DNA of 64,000 bases, taken from NCBI GenBank assembly GCA_022845955.1, contig AP025576.1:4526001-4590000 (forward strand), read 5' to 3'. Source of the stretch: Lachnospiraceae bacterium. Its GTDB lineage: Bacteria; Bacillota; Clostridia; Lachnospirales; Lachnospiraceae. Both the position numbers and the translations under genes were made by a program. The notes under the pieces are model-generated. The model was given only the letters and a program-made list of their open reading frames with translations. It was not told the origin of the DNA and searched no databases. This document shows positions 44,680 to 53,111 of the stretch, piece after piece; the stretch's first letter is position 1; each line of letters starts with the position of its first letter.

Positions 44680-45651
44680 TTATACCAGACCGGTTTCGCC
44701 GAGACGCTTTGCAACGAAATCGGCGCCAAGCACCAGAATCAATCCGATTATGGACTGGAAAAGCCCCAGGGCCGTTGACTGGCTGAATTTCATATCCTGG
44801 ATACCCCATTGGTATACGAGAACCGGTATGGTTGTGGTATACTCGGTTGCCGCATAATTCATCAGCGCCATAATACGTTCAAAGGAACCTCCCATAATCT
44901 TGCCCAACTGCATGATTAACAGGATAACAATCGTGCTTCGGATACAGGGTAGTGTTACGCTCCACATCTGCTGCCACCGGTTTGCCCCGTCCACACGGGC
45001 CGCTTCATACAGCTCCGGGCTGACCGAGGTGATGGATGCCAGATATATAATGGTTCCCCATCCCATGGACTGCCATGCCCCGATAACAATATAGGTTATC
45101 AGCCAGCTGGTATCCTCCTGCAGGAAGTTCACCGCGTTTCCTCCCAGATTCTGAATCAGCGCGTTCACAACGCCGGTATTCACGGACAGCAGCTGATAAG
45201 CGAGGCCGCCGATGATTACCCAGGAGAGAAAGTGAGGCAGGTATAATAAGGTCTGCGTCACTTTTTTAAATTTGATGCTTCTGATCTCATTCAGCAGCAG
45301 GGCCAGGATAATCGGCATCGGAAAGCTGACCAGCAAATCCAGCACATTTAACAGCAATGTGTTTCTTAATGATTTCATGAAGTTCCTGTGGCCGAATACT
45401 TTGGCAAAGATTTCAAAGCCGACCCATTCCCCTCCGAAAAATCCATCCTTAATCTTCCAGTCCTTAAAAGCAATCTGGAGCCAGCTCATAGGAACATATT
45501 TGAACAGGAAGCAAAATGCAAGTGGTATCAGTAATAAGGAATATAACTGCCAATCTCTCTTGAAACAGGAAGCAAAGCTCCTCTGTTGTTTTTTCGCCTG
45601 CTTTACTGCAAGCTTGTTATCAGCTGTCACAGCTGATTTTTTACTACTCAT
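44680..45651 (-). CDS. ABC sugar transporter permease, LplB type, importer 4
   Basis: A 323-residue permease: long basic start (KKSAVTADNKLAVKQAKKQQ), signature FKYVPMSWLQIAFKDWK, six helices, EAA loop YEAARVDGANRWQQMWSVTLPCIRS. I start at the ATG at 45651, with GGAAGGGGA at good distance; an ATG eight codons upstream lacks a site. It heads the operon, 50 nt from the predicted promoter at 45701-45729. Confidence 0.92.
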   Translation of the reverse strand: MSSKKSAVTADNKLAVKQAKKQQRSFASCFKRDWQLYSLLLIPLAFCFLFKYVPMSWLQIAFKDWKIKDGFFGGEWVGFEIFAKVFGHRNFMKSLRNTLLLNVLDLLVSFPMPIILALLLNEIRSIKFKKVTQTLLYLPHFLSWVIIGGLAYQLLSVNTGVVNALIQNLGGNAVNFLQEDTSWLITYIVIGAWQSMGWGTIIYLASITSVSPELYEAARVDGANRWQQMWSVTLPCIRSTIVILLIMQLGKIMGGSFERIMALMNYAATEYTTTIPVLVYQWGIQDMKFSQSTALGLFQSIIGLILVLGADFVAKRLGETGLV

Positions 45652-45700
45652 AAAATTTCCCCTTCCTTCCGCCATGACGTTTTCCGTTTTCTTGCTTCCC

Positions 45701-45729
45701 AGTATAGCTTTCGCTCGATATTTTGTAAA
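45701..45729 (-). promoter_or_regulatory. Predicted promoter of importer 4 operon
   Basis: On the minus strand TTTACA (45729-45724) and TATACT (45706-45701) with a 17-bp spacer. The direct repeats at 45732 begin two bases upstream of the -35 box. Confidence 0.75.
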
Positions 45730-45731
45730 TT

Positions 45732-45810
45732 ATCATTTTTGATAGGCAGAATCATTTTTGAGTGTGTATGCAAACCCTTGAAAACAGGGAGTTTTTTTGT
45801 AATCATTTTT
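45732..45810. promoter_or_regulatory. ATCATTTTTGA direct repeats, candidate AraC-type operator
   Basis: ATCATTTTTGA is perfect at 45732-45742 and 45751-45761 (19-bp period), and ATCATTTTT recurs at 45802-45810. Position immediately upstream of the -35 box is that of a class II activator site. The membrane AraC regulator encoded next door is the likely binder. The rest of the 338-bp gap is AT-rich, with the terminator at 45929. Confidence 0.6.
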
Positions 45811-45928
45811 TTGTATCTATAAAAATACACGCAGCTCACTCCTGAATTTACATTTAATTCTGCTATAAAAAGTGGCATTTCCGAAAGTAAAAATCAAAAT
45901 TGATGCGTCATTTTGTATAGAAATCAAT

Positions 45929-45974
45929 AAAAAATCCCTTCTTTCGCTATCGTTTTGACGAAAGAAGGGTTTTA
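45929..45974 (-). terminator. Intrinsic terminator of the importer 4 regulator
   Basis: CCCTTCTTTCG (45936-45946) and CGAAAGAAGGG (45959-45969) form a perfect 11-bp stem with A/T tracts on both sides. It lies 16 bp past the regulator stop. Confidence 0.92.
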
Positions 45975-45989
45975 TGCTATTATTTCCAT

Positions 45990-48332
45990 CTACTTTTTGC
46001 CAAGATCCCTTACCCCGTTGGGTGTTGTTCCCTCATATTTCTTGAAAAAACGGTTCAGGCTTTGTACATTATGGTAGCCGACCATCCCGGCTATATCGGG
46101 TATTTTAAGGTCCGTTGTCAGTAAAAGCTTCTTGGCTTCCCGTATCCGCAGACGGTTCACATAGTCCACCATGCTGATATCCCCGCCTTCCTTGACTACC
46201 CGGCGCATATAGGAATAGCTGATCCCTATGTTCTCCGCCACTTCTTCATAGTCAATATCCTCCTTATAATGCTCCTCCAGATATGCGATGATGCGGTCAT
46301 ACAGCTTCACATCCTCTTTTTCCTCCGTCACTTCCCCCAGGTATTCCTGAATCCGGCAGATAAACTCCTTCATGAAAAGCTCGATTTCTTCAATGGTATC
46401 CATTTCCGCTATAGCTGTGTAGGCCTGCCTTCCGTTACCAAGGAATTTGGATATCTGGATTTTCTCCTCCATCAGGGCTTTGATAATGGCCCCTATCATC
46501 TGCTGATAGATAAGCACCACATTATCATAGGAAATATCCTCTATGGCAACGATTTGTTCCCTTACCAGCTCCAGTTCTTCATAAACGGCATCCATTTTCT
46601 GCAGCTTCAGATAGTTGATTATCTTATTTTCGCTGTCATAGGGATAAAAATACCGTTTGCTTTCGTTCATCCGGGGATTCCAGAAGATAATCTGGTTTTT
46701 TCCGGCTATAATGCGGTGCTTTACCGCCGCCGTCGCTTCGGCCATCCCTTCATTCAAATCATCGATGTCCGCATGTACGGCGCTTATCCCGATTGTCAGG
46801 CTATAATCAAAGATCTGTCTTGTCTGCTGCTTGACCAGATCGATTTTATCCCTGATATAAGCCGCCGTTTTCTTCTGATCATAGGCTTTTATGTTCAGGA
46901 TAACGGCACATGTGGTGGAACGGAAGCGGATGGCCTTGGCCACATACCCCTCCTGGCTGAGACAGTCGGTGAACAGGTCCTCTATCTGAAGGAAGTAAAA
47001 CATCCGCTCATCCGAATTGTATTTCCGCAGCATTTCGCTGCCGCCGTCCACACTGGCAAGCAGCACCATAAAATGCTCATACGGGAAGCTCTTGGCCAGG
47101 TTTTCCTTTTTCTCACGGGATTCCAGGGTTCCCGTCAGCATTTCCCGGAGATGAAGCCGCTGGGCATCTGAATTTTTCTTCTCCAGAATTTCATGGATCT
47201 GGCTTTCCTCCGACTTCATTTTCTTGAAAACTTCATTTAAATAGTATACTTCATTTTTGGAGGGGGCTTTTTCCGCCATTCCCTCCGTCATATTTTCTTT
47301 CACATTGTTAAAAAGCATACGGAAGGGCTTGAAAATCCAATAGGATATGAGGAGGACCAGAATCATTTCCACGGCAATGGCGAGCATAATGATGAGCATG
47401 GCGGTAGAAGAAACCGTCTTTACCTGCCGCATGATATCATCCATGCTGTAGTTTACCACGTAGATCCAGTTATTGAAGCTTGATTTCTTATAGGCACACA
47501 GGTAGCGTACCCCTGCCTCCTCGTAGTCAAAATAACCTGTTTTTTGTTTGGATCCGGTAATGTTGTCGATAATCACCTGGTTCTCTTCCCCGGCGAGGAA
47601 ACGGTCATTATCCGGATGGCATATTATATTTTTGTCTTCATCGAGAATATAGCAGGTTCCGGATGCCTGGTTGGTGGGATTGATGAATTCGCTTAATCTG
47701 GAATTATAGACGTTGCAGACAATATAGCCTCCTTTGGCCGTTATCAGGGGACTGATGGAATAAACATAGGAAAGGACCGGAATGCTGTTCCGGCTTGCTT
47801 TTTCATATTCCGCCCCTCCGTCATGGGAAGTATCCAGCTCTCTTGCGATCCATTTCCCCCGGATCCCGTTCTCATTGATATCTTCCTCCTCCATCCAATC
47901 CATGGATACATAATTTTCCAAACGGCAGATATTCTTGTCGGAGGAAATCACATAATCGCTGCCCTTCCCCATATAAAAACAGGAGTGTACCATTTTCTCC
48001 GTACCAAAAACGCGGCTCAGATAGGACTGGGCGTCCCAGGCCGTCCTTACCATCTCAAAATCAATATTCAGCTCCTGGTACGAGGTGACCTGCCCCAGAT
48101 TTCTGTAAGCCGTACTGTTGGCAAACTGGATCACATTTCTTGTATAGCTGCTTAGTATAAGCTCCGTGGCATTGCTGACGGATTCCAGATTATCCAGCTT
48201 GGACACCGCAATATTTTCCTCCGCATATTTGGCCACATCCTGCATGGCATAATAGGCAATTAAGGAAGTCGGAATGATCAGCACACAAAAAATCATAAGA
48301 AATATCTGCCAGAAAAAAGAAAATCGCCTCAT
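45990..48332 (-). CDS. Membrane-anchored AraC-family regulator, importer 4 locus
   Basis: A 780-residue one-component regulator. Helix near 6-28 (WQIFLMIFCVLIIPTSLIAYY), an extracellular double-Cache-like region of about 270 residues (FGTEKMVHSCFYMGKGSDYVIS), a second helix near 303-327, a cytoplasmic stretch with a GGDEF-like remnant pattern, and a C-terminal AraC double helix-turn-helix (about 675-778, GVRDLGKK at the end). AGGGGGAAG precedes the ATG. It lies between the GH28 gene (32 bp upstream, same strand) and importer 4, and presumably activates the importer through the repeats at 45732. Confidence 0.9.
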   Translation of the reverse strand: MRRFSFFWQIFLMIFCVLIIPTSLIAYYAMQDVAKYAEENIAVSKLDNLESVSNATELILSSYTRNVIQFANSTAYRNLGQVTSYQELNIDFEMVRTAWDAQSYLSRVFGTEKMVHSCFYMGKGSDYVISSDKNICRLENYVSMDWMEEEDINENGIRGKWIARELDTSHDGGAEYEKASRNSIPVLSYVYSISPLITAKGGYIVCNVYNSRLSEFINPTNQASGTCYILDEDKNIICHPDNDRFLAGEENQVIIDNITGSKQKTGYFDYEEAGVRYLCAYKKSSFNNWIYVVNYSMDDIMRQVKTVSSTAMLIIMLAIAVEMILVLLISYWIFKPFRMLFNNVKENMTEGMAEKAPSKNEVYYLNEVFKKMKSEESQIHEILEKKNSDAQRLHLREMLTGTLESREKKENLAKSFPYEHFMVLLASVDGGSEMLRKYNSDERMFYFLQIEDLFTDCLSQEGYVAKAIRFRSTTCAVILNIKAYDQKKTAAYIRDKIDLVKQQTRQIFDYSLTIGISAVHADIDDLNEGMAEATAAVKHRIIAGKNQIIFWNPRMNESKRYFYPYDSENKIINYLKLQKMDAVYEELELVREQIVAIEDISYDNVVLIYQQMIGAIIKALMEEKIQISKFLGNGRQAYTAIAEMDTIEEIELFMKEFICRIQEYLGEVTEEKEDVKLYDRIIAYLEEHYKEDIDYEEVAENIGISYSYMRRVVKEGGDISMVDYVNRLRIREAKKLLLTTDLKIPDIAGMVGYHNVQSLNRFFKKYEGTTPNGVRDLGKK

Positions 48333-48364
48333 GCTTCCCCCTGTAATCGGTTCTTCTTCTCGTG

Positions 48365-49681
48365 TTATCTTTTTACAGAAATCCCGCTGCTTTCCTCCAG
48401 GATTTCCTCCCTGTCCACATATGCCTCAAGAGAGGGATCGATTTCATAGCGGCCCTCTACGGCAAGGCCTTTTACATAGCGGGCATAAAGCCAGGGAATC
48501 CGGTGCTCGTACACATCCCTTACGGAAGGCTGTTCGTCAAACACGCCCGGGTTATGCCCGCCCTGTTTTTTCCAGGTGATCCGGCTGTCGCTTATCCGGA
48601 TATCCTCTATGACCGCATCCTCCTCCCCCGCTATGAACAGCGCGGATTCCGCATAAAGCCTGATGTGGTCGAAGGTTATCCCTCTGATCTTTCCCGGGTA
48701 CTTCTTTTCCCCATTCCGATAGGAAGCGGAAAGGAACAGAGGTTCTCCCTTCCCCCACCACCTGGGGGCAAAGGTCCGGTTCACGCCGTCCGCATATCTT
48801 CTGGTATTCCCCGCGATATGATGAACCTGGATATCCTCCACCGTGCCGCCGTCGCGCACCCAGATCCCCACCGCCCGGGAACAGTCCCTCACAATGCAGT
48901 CAGCGAATATCACATTCCGGATATCCCCATAGGTTTCCGTCCCGATTTTAAGCGCCGAATCCCGGGAATGGAGAATGCAGTCTGTTATGACCACATTTTC
49001 ACAGCTGCCGTATTTTTCCCATACCGGCCTGGTCGCCTTTAAAACAATGGAATCATCCCCGCTTTCGATCAGGCAGTTACGGATGATCACATTCCGGCAG
49101 CCGTCCGGGTCAATGCCGTCGTTATTCGGCCCTCTGTCATTATTCAGGATACGGATGCCGTCCACAAGCACATTTTTACAGCCCGCCATATGTAAGGTCC
49201 AGAAACAGGCATCATAAAACGTGATCCCTTTGACCTGTAATCCGTCCACATCCTCCAGATAGGAGGTCCGGGTACGGAAACCGGCTATCGCCAGCGGGCA
49301 TTCATGAAAACCTTCGTCGGCATCGTCATCCACATACACGTTCCTGCCCTGTCCGTCAATGGTCCCTTCCCCGTCTATGGTGATATTCCGGGCATGGCAG
49401 GCATACAGAAAACAGCCGTTTTCAATACCGTCCATCGAATCCTTGTCATGGGAAAAATTGATGATATCCTCCGGTTTATTGCTGGCAATCAGGACGCTTC
49501 CTTTTTCCAGGTACAGCTCCACATCGGATTGCAGCCGGAGCGTCCCCGACAAAAAACGGCCCGGCGGGACCACCACTCTCCCGCCGGTTTTGGCACAGTC
49601 CTCTATGGCGGCCTGGATCTGCTTCTGATTGTTTGTCGTTCCGTCGGCCAGCGCGCCGTAGTCCAGAATATTATACTGCAT
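48365..49681 (-). CDS. GH28-family pectinase-like protein (parallel beta-helix)
   Basis: A 438-residue right-handed beta-helix protein. It opens with the GH28/pectate-lyase-3 pattern (YGALADGTTNNQKQIQAAIEDC, GGRVVVPPGRFLSGTLRLQSDVELYLEKGSVL). Catalytic Asp candidates are Asp188 (NNDGIDPDGC), Asp209 and Asp210 (SGDDSIVLK). The usual GHG motif is replaced by a stretch near SRDSALKIGTET (239-250), so the substrate may differ from plain polygalacturonan. No signal peptide. GGGAGGA precedes the ATG at 49681. Same strand and close to the importer 4 regulator (32 bp downstream) and proC (38 bp upstream). Confidence 0.85.
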   Translation of the reverse strand: MQYNILDYGALADGTTNNQKQIQAAIEDCAKTGGRVVVPPGRFLSGTLRLQSDVELYLEKGSVLIASNKPEDIINFSHDKDSMDGIENGCFLYACHARNITIDGEGTIDGQGRNVYVDDDADEGFHECPLAIAGFRTRTSYLEDVDGLQVKGITFYDACFWTLHMAGCKNVLVDGIRILNNDRGPNNDGIDPDGCRNVIIRNCLIESGDDSIVLKATRPVWEKYGSCENVVITDCILHSRDSALKIGTETYGDIRNVIFADCIVRDCSRAVGIWVRDGGTVEDIQVHHIAGNTRRYADGVNRTFAPRWWGKGEPLFLSASYRNGEKKYPGKIRGITFDHIRLYAESALFIAGEEDAVIEDIRISDSRITWKKQGGHNPGVFDEQPSVRDVYEHRIPWLYARYVKGLAVEGRYEIDPSLEAYVDREEILEESSGISVKR

Positions 49682-49719
49682 CTCGTATCCTCCCCTGTCT
49701 GCCGTCATTCGTTTTCCTC

Positions 49720-50514
49720 TTACATATCCCTGGATTTTTTCACACAGGCCTTTACAGCCTCAAATACGGCGCTGCGCAGTCCCTTTTCCTCCAGTACCCG
49801 CACCGCCTCTATGGTGGTTCCGCCGGGCGAGCATACCATATCCTTTAATTCACCGGGATGCTTACCGGTTTCCAGCACCATTTTCGCACTTCCCAGCACC
49901 GCCTGGGCGGCAAAGGTATAAGCCTGGGCACGGGGCATGCCGTCCGCAACGGCGGCGTCCGCCATGGCTTCAATAAACAGGAACACATAAGCAGGGGAAC
50001 TGCCGCTCACCGCCGTAACCACATCCATGAGGTGCTCCGCGATGATTTCCGTCCTGCCGAAACCGCTGCAGATATCCCGGACGGTTTCCAGATCCCCGGC
50101 CGTCACCTGTTCATTGGGGCACATGCCCATCATTCCCTCTTTTACCATAGCGGGGGTATTGGGCATGGTGCGTATGATTTTTAAAGGCTTTCCGAACTGC
50201 GAAGCAAGCCATTCCAGCGTTTTTCCCGGCGCTATGGTGACAACGATCTGCCCCATCCCTACCGTATCCCGAATCTCCTCTATCACGCTTGCGTAATACT
50301 GGGGCTTCACCGCCAGGAACAGCACATCGGCAAAGGCCGCCACTTCCTTATTGTCCTTTGTGGTAAGGATCCCCATCTCTTCTTTTCTTGCTGCCAGCGC
50401 CTTTTCCAGCGCATCGGAAGCCATCAGTTCCCGGGGAGTGCATTTTCCGGAATCCAGGATCCCTTGCATCATAGCGCCTCCCATGTTCCCGCATCCGATA
50501 AATCCGATTTTCAT
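49720..50514 (-). CDS. proC: Pyrroline-5-carboxylate reductase
   Basis: A 264-residue NAD(P)H-dependent enzyme that reduces 1-pyrroline-5-carboxylate to L-proline. The Rossmann start is KIGFIGCGNMGGAM; family motifs NTPAMVKEG, VSGSSPAYVFLFIEAMADAAV and MVCSPGGTTIEAV are intact. I start at the ATG at 50514 with AAGGAAGA upstream; the frame is open further but runs into the palindrome. It lies downstream of hypD, whose product is its substrate, so it completes conversion of hydroxyproline to proline. A 34-bp-arm palindrome lies in the 169-bp gap between the two genes. Confidence 0.95.
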   Translation of the reverse strand: MKIGFIGCGNMGGAMMQGILDSGKCTPRELMASDALEKALAARKEEMGILTTKDNKEVAAFADVLFLAVKPQYYASVIEEIRDTVGMGQIVVTIAPGKTLEWLASQFGKPLKIIRTMPNTPAMVKEGMMGMCPNEQVTAGDLETVRDICSGFGRTEIIAEHLMDVVTAVSGSSPAYVFLFIEAMADAAVADGMPRAQAYTFAAQAVLGSAKMVLETGKHPGELKDMVCSPGGTTIEAVRVLEEKGLRSAVFEAVKACVKKSRDM

Positions 50515-50543
50515 ACTCTTTCTTCCTTTCCGTATATGTTCGT

Positions 50544-50638
50544 AACGCAGACTCCGCAGGTGCCAAATGGCCTTCCGCCCGCCGGCAGAGCGGTGCCCCC
50601 GGGACGGAAGGCCATTTGGCACCTGCGGAGTCTGCGTT
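50544..50638. repeat. Short palindromic repeat family, full copy A
   Basis: Arms 50544-50577 and 50605-50638 are perfect 34-bp inverted repeats around a 27-bp GC-rich loop; the shared core is CCAAATGGCCTTCCG. No T-tract follows on the minus strand, so this is not a standard terminator. Related copies: 55795-55882 and half copy 21684-21719. Confidence 0.8.
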
Positions 50639-50683
50639 CGTAAATGATACATTACCAGGTAACTATTTTAAGGAAACAACGTG

Positions 50684-53059
50684 TCAGGAAAAACTCTGCT
50701 CGGTACGTTCGATGATTTCATCCTGGAGCGCTTTGCTCAGATTCCGGAAATGGTCGCTGTAGCCGGCCACCCTGACGATCAGATCTTTATATTCCTCCGG
50801 ACTGCGCTGGGCATTTATCAATGTCTGTTTATCGATCACATTGAACTGGATATGGTGGCCGTCCAGGTTAAAATAGGTCCGTATGAGATTAGCCATCTGG
50901 TTCAGGCCCTCTTCCCCGGCTACGACAGAAGGTGTAAATTTCTGGTTAAGAAGCGTACCTCCCGTACAAAGATGATCCATTTTGGAACAGGATTTGATAA
51001 CCGCTGTAGGTCCGTTGGTATCCGCCCCTTTTTCCGGGGATATTCCTTCGGACAGAGGCTTATGCGCATGCCGACCATTGGCACTTGCCAGGCAGACATC
51101 CCCGAAATATACATGGCAGGTGGTAGGCAGCATATTTATGCGGTACGTGCCTCCCCGGTTATTCCGTCTCCCTGTAACACTCTTATAATAGAAGGAAAAT
51201 ACCTCTTCCATAATGGAATCTGCATAATCGTCATCGTTCCCGTATTTAGGGGTCCTGCCGGAAACCAGGTTATGGATCCTGTCATACCCTTCATAATCCG
51301 CCAGCAGGGCATCCATCAGCTCCTTCATAGAGAACCTGGCTCTGTCGAATACCTGGTATTTGATGGCCGCCAGGCAGTCCGTGATGGTTCCGATCCCCAC
51401 GCCCTGGATATAGCTGGTATTGTATCTGGCACCTCCCGCATTGTAGTCCATGCCCCGGCTGATACAGTCGTTGGTAAGGACAGACAGGAAAGGAACCGGC
51501 ATTTCCCGGGCATAAATGGATTCAATGACCAGGCTTCCCCGTATCTTAATATCCAGGAAGTATCGGACCTGGGCACAGTAGGCTTCCCAAAGCTCCTCAT
51601 AGCTTGTAAAATCATACCCATATCCGGTTTCAGGCCCCAGCTGGGTTCCTGTCATATGGTCATACCCGTTATACAACGCCAGCTCCAGAAGCTTGGGAAG
51701 GTTAAAATAACCGGTGAGGATATAAGCCTCATTCCCGAAAGCCCCCGTTTCCACACAGCCGCTGGTGCCGCCTTTTCTGGCATCCGCAATACTCTTTCCC
51801 GCATTCAGCAGCTCCTGCACTATGGCCTCCGTATTATAAAAAGCAGGCTGTCCCCAGCCTTTTCTGGATATCTCACAGGCTTTCTTCAGGAAGTCCAGGG
51901 GGGTTTTCCGGCTGATCTGTACATTGGAGCTGGGCTGCAGGAGCTTCATTTCATCCATACATTCCAGAATCAGGTAACTGACCTCATTGACGCCGTCCTT
52001 CCCGTCCGGCGTGATTCCGCCCGTATTGATATTGGCAAAGTCGGTGTAGGTGCTGCTTTCCTTCAGGGTAATCCCCACCTTGGGCGGCGCCGGCTGGTTA
52101 TTGAACTTGACCCACAGGCATTCCAGAAGCTCCTTGGCCCTGTAGTCATCCAGCCTTCCTTCTTCCACATCCTTCCGGTAAAAACGGATCAGATGCTGAT
52201 CCAGCCTGCCGGGGCTGTAGGCATCCCAGGGATTCAGCTCCGTGGTTACCCCCAGGTGGACAAACCAGTACATCTGGATCGCCTGCCAATAGGTTTCCGG
52301 GCGGCGGGCAGGAACCCGGCGGCAGTTCCGGGCAATCTGCAGCAGCTCCGCCTTCCGCTCTTCCTCCCGGCAGCCGCAGGCCATATCCTCCGCCAGCTGC
52401 GCATACCGGGAGGCCAGGAGAATCACGGCATCACAGGCGATATCCATTCCTTTTAACTGTGCTTCCTTTTCCAGCGCCTGCGGGTCATGCAGGTAATCCA
52501 GCCGCTCCCGTTCCCGCCCGATATCCTCTTTATATTCCAGGAGGCCTTTCCGGTATATATTTTCCGAACCCACCGTATGCCCCGGGCCTCTCTGCTCCAT
52601 GAATTCGGTAAAAATCCCCGCCTGATACGCCGCCTTCCACTCCGGCGTCATGTGAGACAGTATTTTGTGCCGGATGGAACGCTTTTCCCAATAGGGGATT
52701 ATCTCCTTTTGCTGGAATTCATAATCCTCTTCCTTTACCCGGAAGCTGATCAATTCCCGGTCATTCATAACCTTTAAATCCTCCGCCGTATGGCAGCAGA
52801 GATCCGGAAAGGTGGGCGAAGCCTGCGGACCGCAGCCCTTTTCTCCCACAATCAGCTCTCCTTCCCCGATATACAGGGTCTTTTTGGCAAAATAGTTTTT
52901 TAAGGCCAGTGCCCGTAATTCCGGCACGCTGACCTCCCCCTCATACTGCCGGTAACTCTCGGTAAAGTACCTGGCACGCTCCATATCGATATGCGGCGGG
53001 GTATCAAGGCTCTCCCGCCTCAGCCTCCGTATCCTCTCATTCATTCCCCGTTCTTCCAT
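50684..53059 (-). CDS. hypD: trans-4-hydroxy-L-proline dehydratase (glycyl radical enzyme)
   Basis: A 791-residue glycyl radical enzyme that dehydrates trans-4-hydroxy-L-proline to 1-pyrroline-5-carboxylate. The sequence closely follows Clostridioides HypD from memory: PGHTV, MYWFVHLGVTTELN, FNNQPAPPKVGITLKES, NTGGITPDGKDGVNEVSY. Active-site Cys435 and Glu437 lie in GGTSGCVETG and the radical Gly766 in VRVAGYSDHF, one residue offset from the published C434/E436/G765. The ATG at 53059 has AGGAAA about 12 nt upstream. The activating enzyme precedes it and proC follows, the diagnostic context. Oxygen-sensitive, so it implies an anaerobe. Confidence 0.95.
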   Translation of the reverse strand: MEERGMNERIRRLRRESLDTPPHIDMERARYFTESYRQYEGEVSVPELRALALKNYFAKKTLYIGEGELIVGEKGCGPQASPTFPDLCCHTAEDLKVMNDRELISFRVKEEDYEFQQKEIIPYWEKRSIRHKILSHMTPEWKAAYQAGIFTEFMEQRGPGHTVGSENIYRKGLLEYKEDIGRERERLDYLHDPQALEKEAQLKGMDIACDAVILLASRYAQLAEDMACGCREEERKAELLQIARNCRRVPARRPETYWQAIQMYWFVHLGVTTELNPWDAYSPGRLDQHLIRFYRKDVEEGRLDDYRAKELLECLWVKFNNQPAPPKVGITLKESSTYTDFANINTGGITPDGKDGVNEVSYLILECMDEMKLLQPSSNVQISRKTPLDFLKKACEISRKGWGQPAFYNTEAIVQELLNAGKSIADARKGGTSGCVETGAFGNEAYILTGYFNLPKLLELALYNGYDHMTGTQLGPETGYGYDFTSYEELWEAYCAQVRYFLDIKIRGSLVIESIYAREMPVPFLSVLTNDCISRGMDYNAGGARYNTSYIQGVGIGTITDCLAAIKYQVFDRARFSMKELMDALLADYEGYDRIHNLVSGRTPKYGNDDDYADSIMEEVFSFYYKSVTGRRNNRGGTYRINMLPTTCHVYFGDVCLASANGRHAHKPLSEGISPEKGADTNGPTAVIKSCSKMDHLCTGGTLLNQKFTPSVVAGEEGLNQMANLIRTYFNLDGHHIQFNVIDKQTLINAQRSPEEYKDLIVRVAGYSDHFRNLSKALQDEIIERTEQSFS

Positions 53060-53111
53060 TTCCGACGTTTCCTTTCTCTGTATTCTCTCATGGAACTGTC
53101 ACAAAATACCT

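Noticed and set aside
50681..52456. 591-codon plus-strand frame opposite hypD
   Set aside because: hypD is unmistakable; the antisense frame is a by-product of codon bias.
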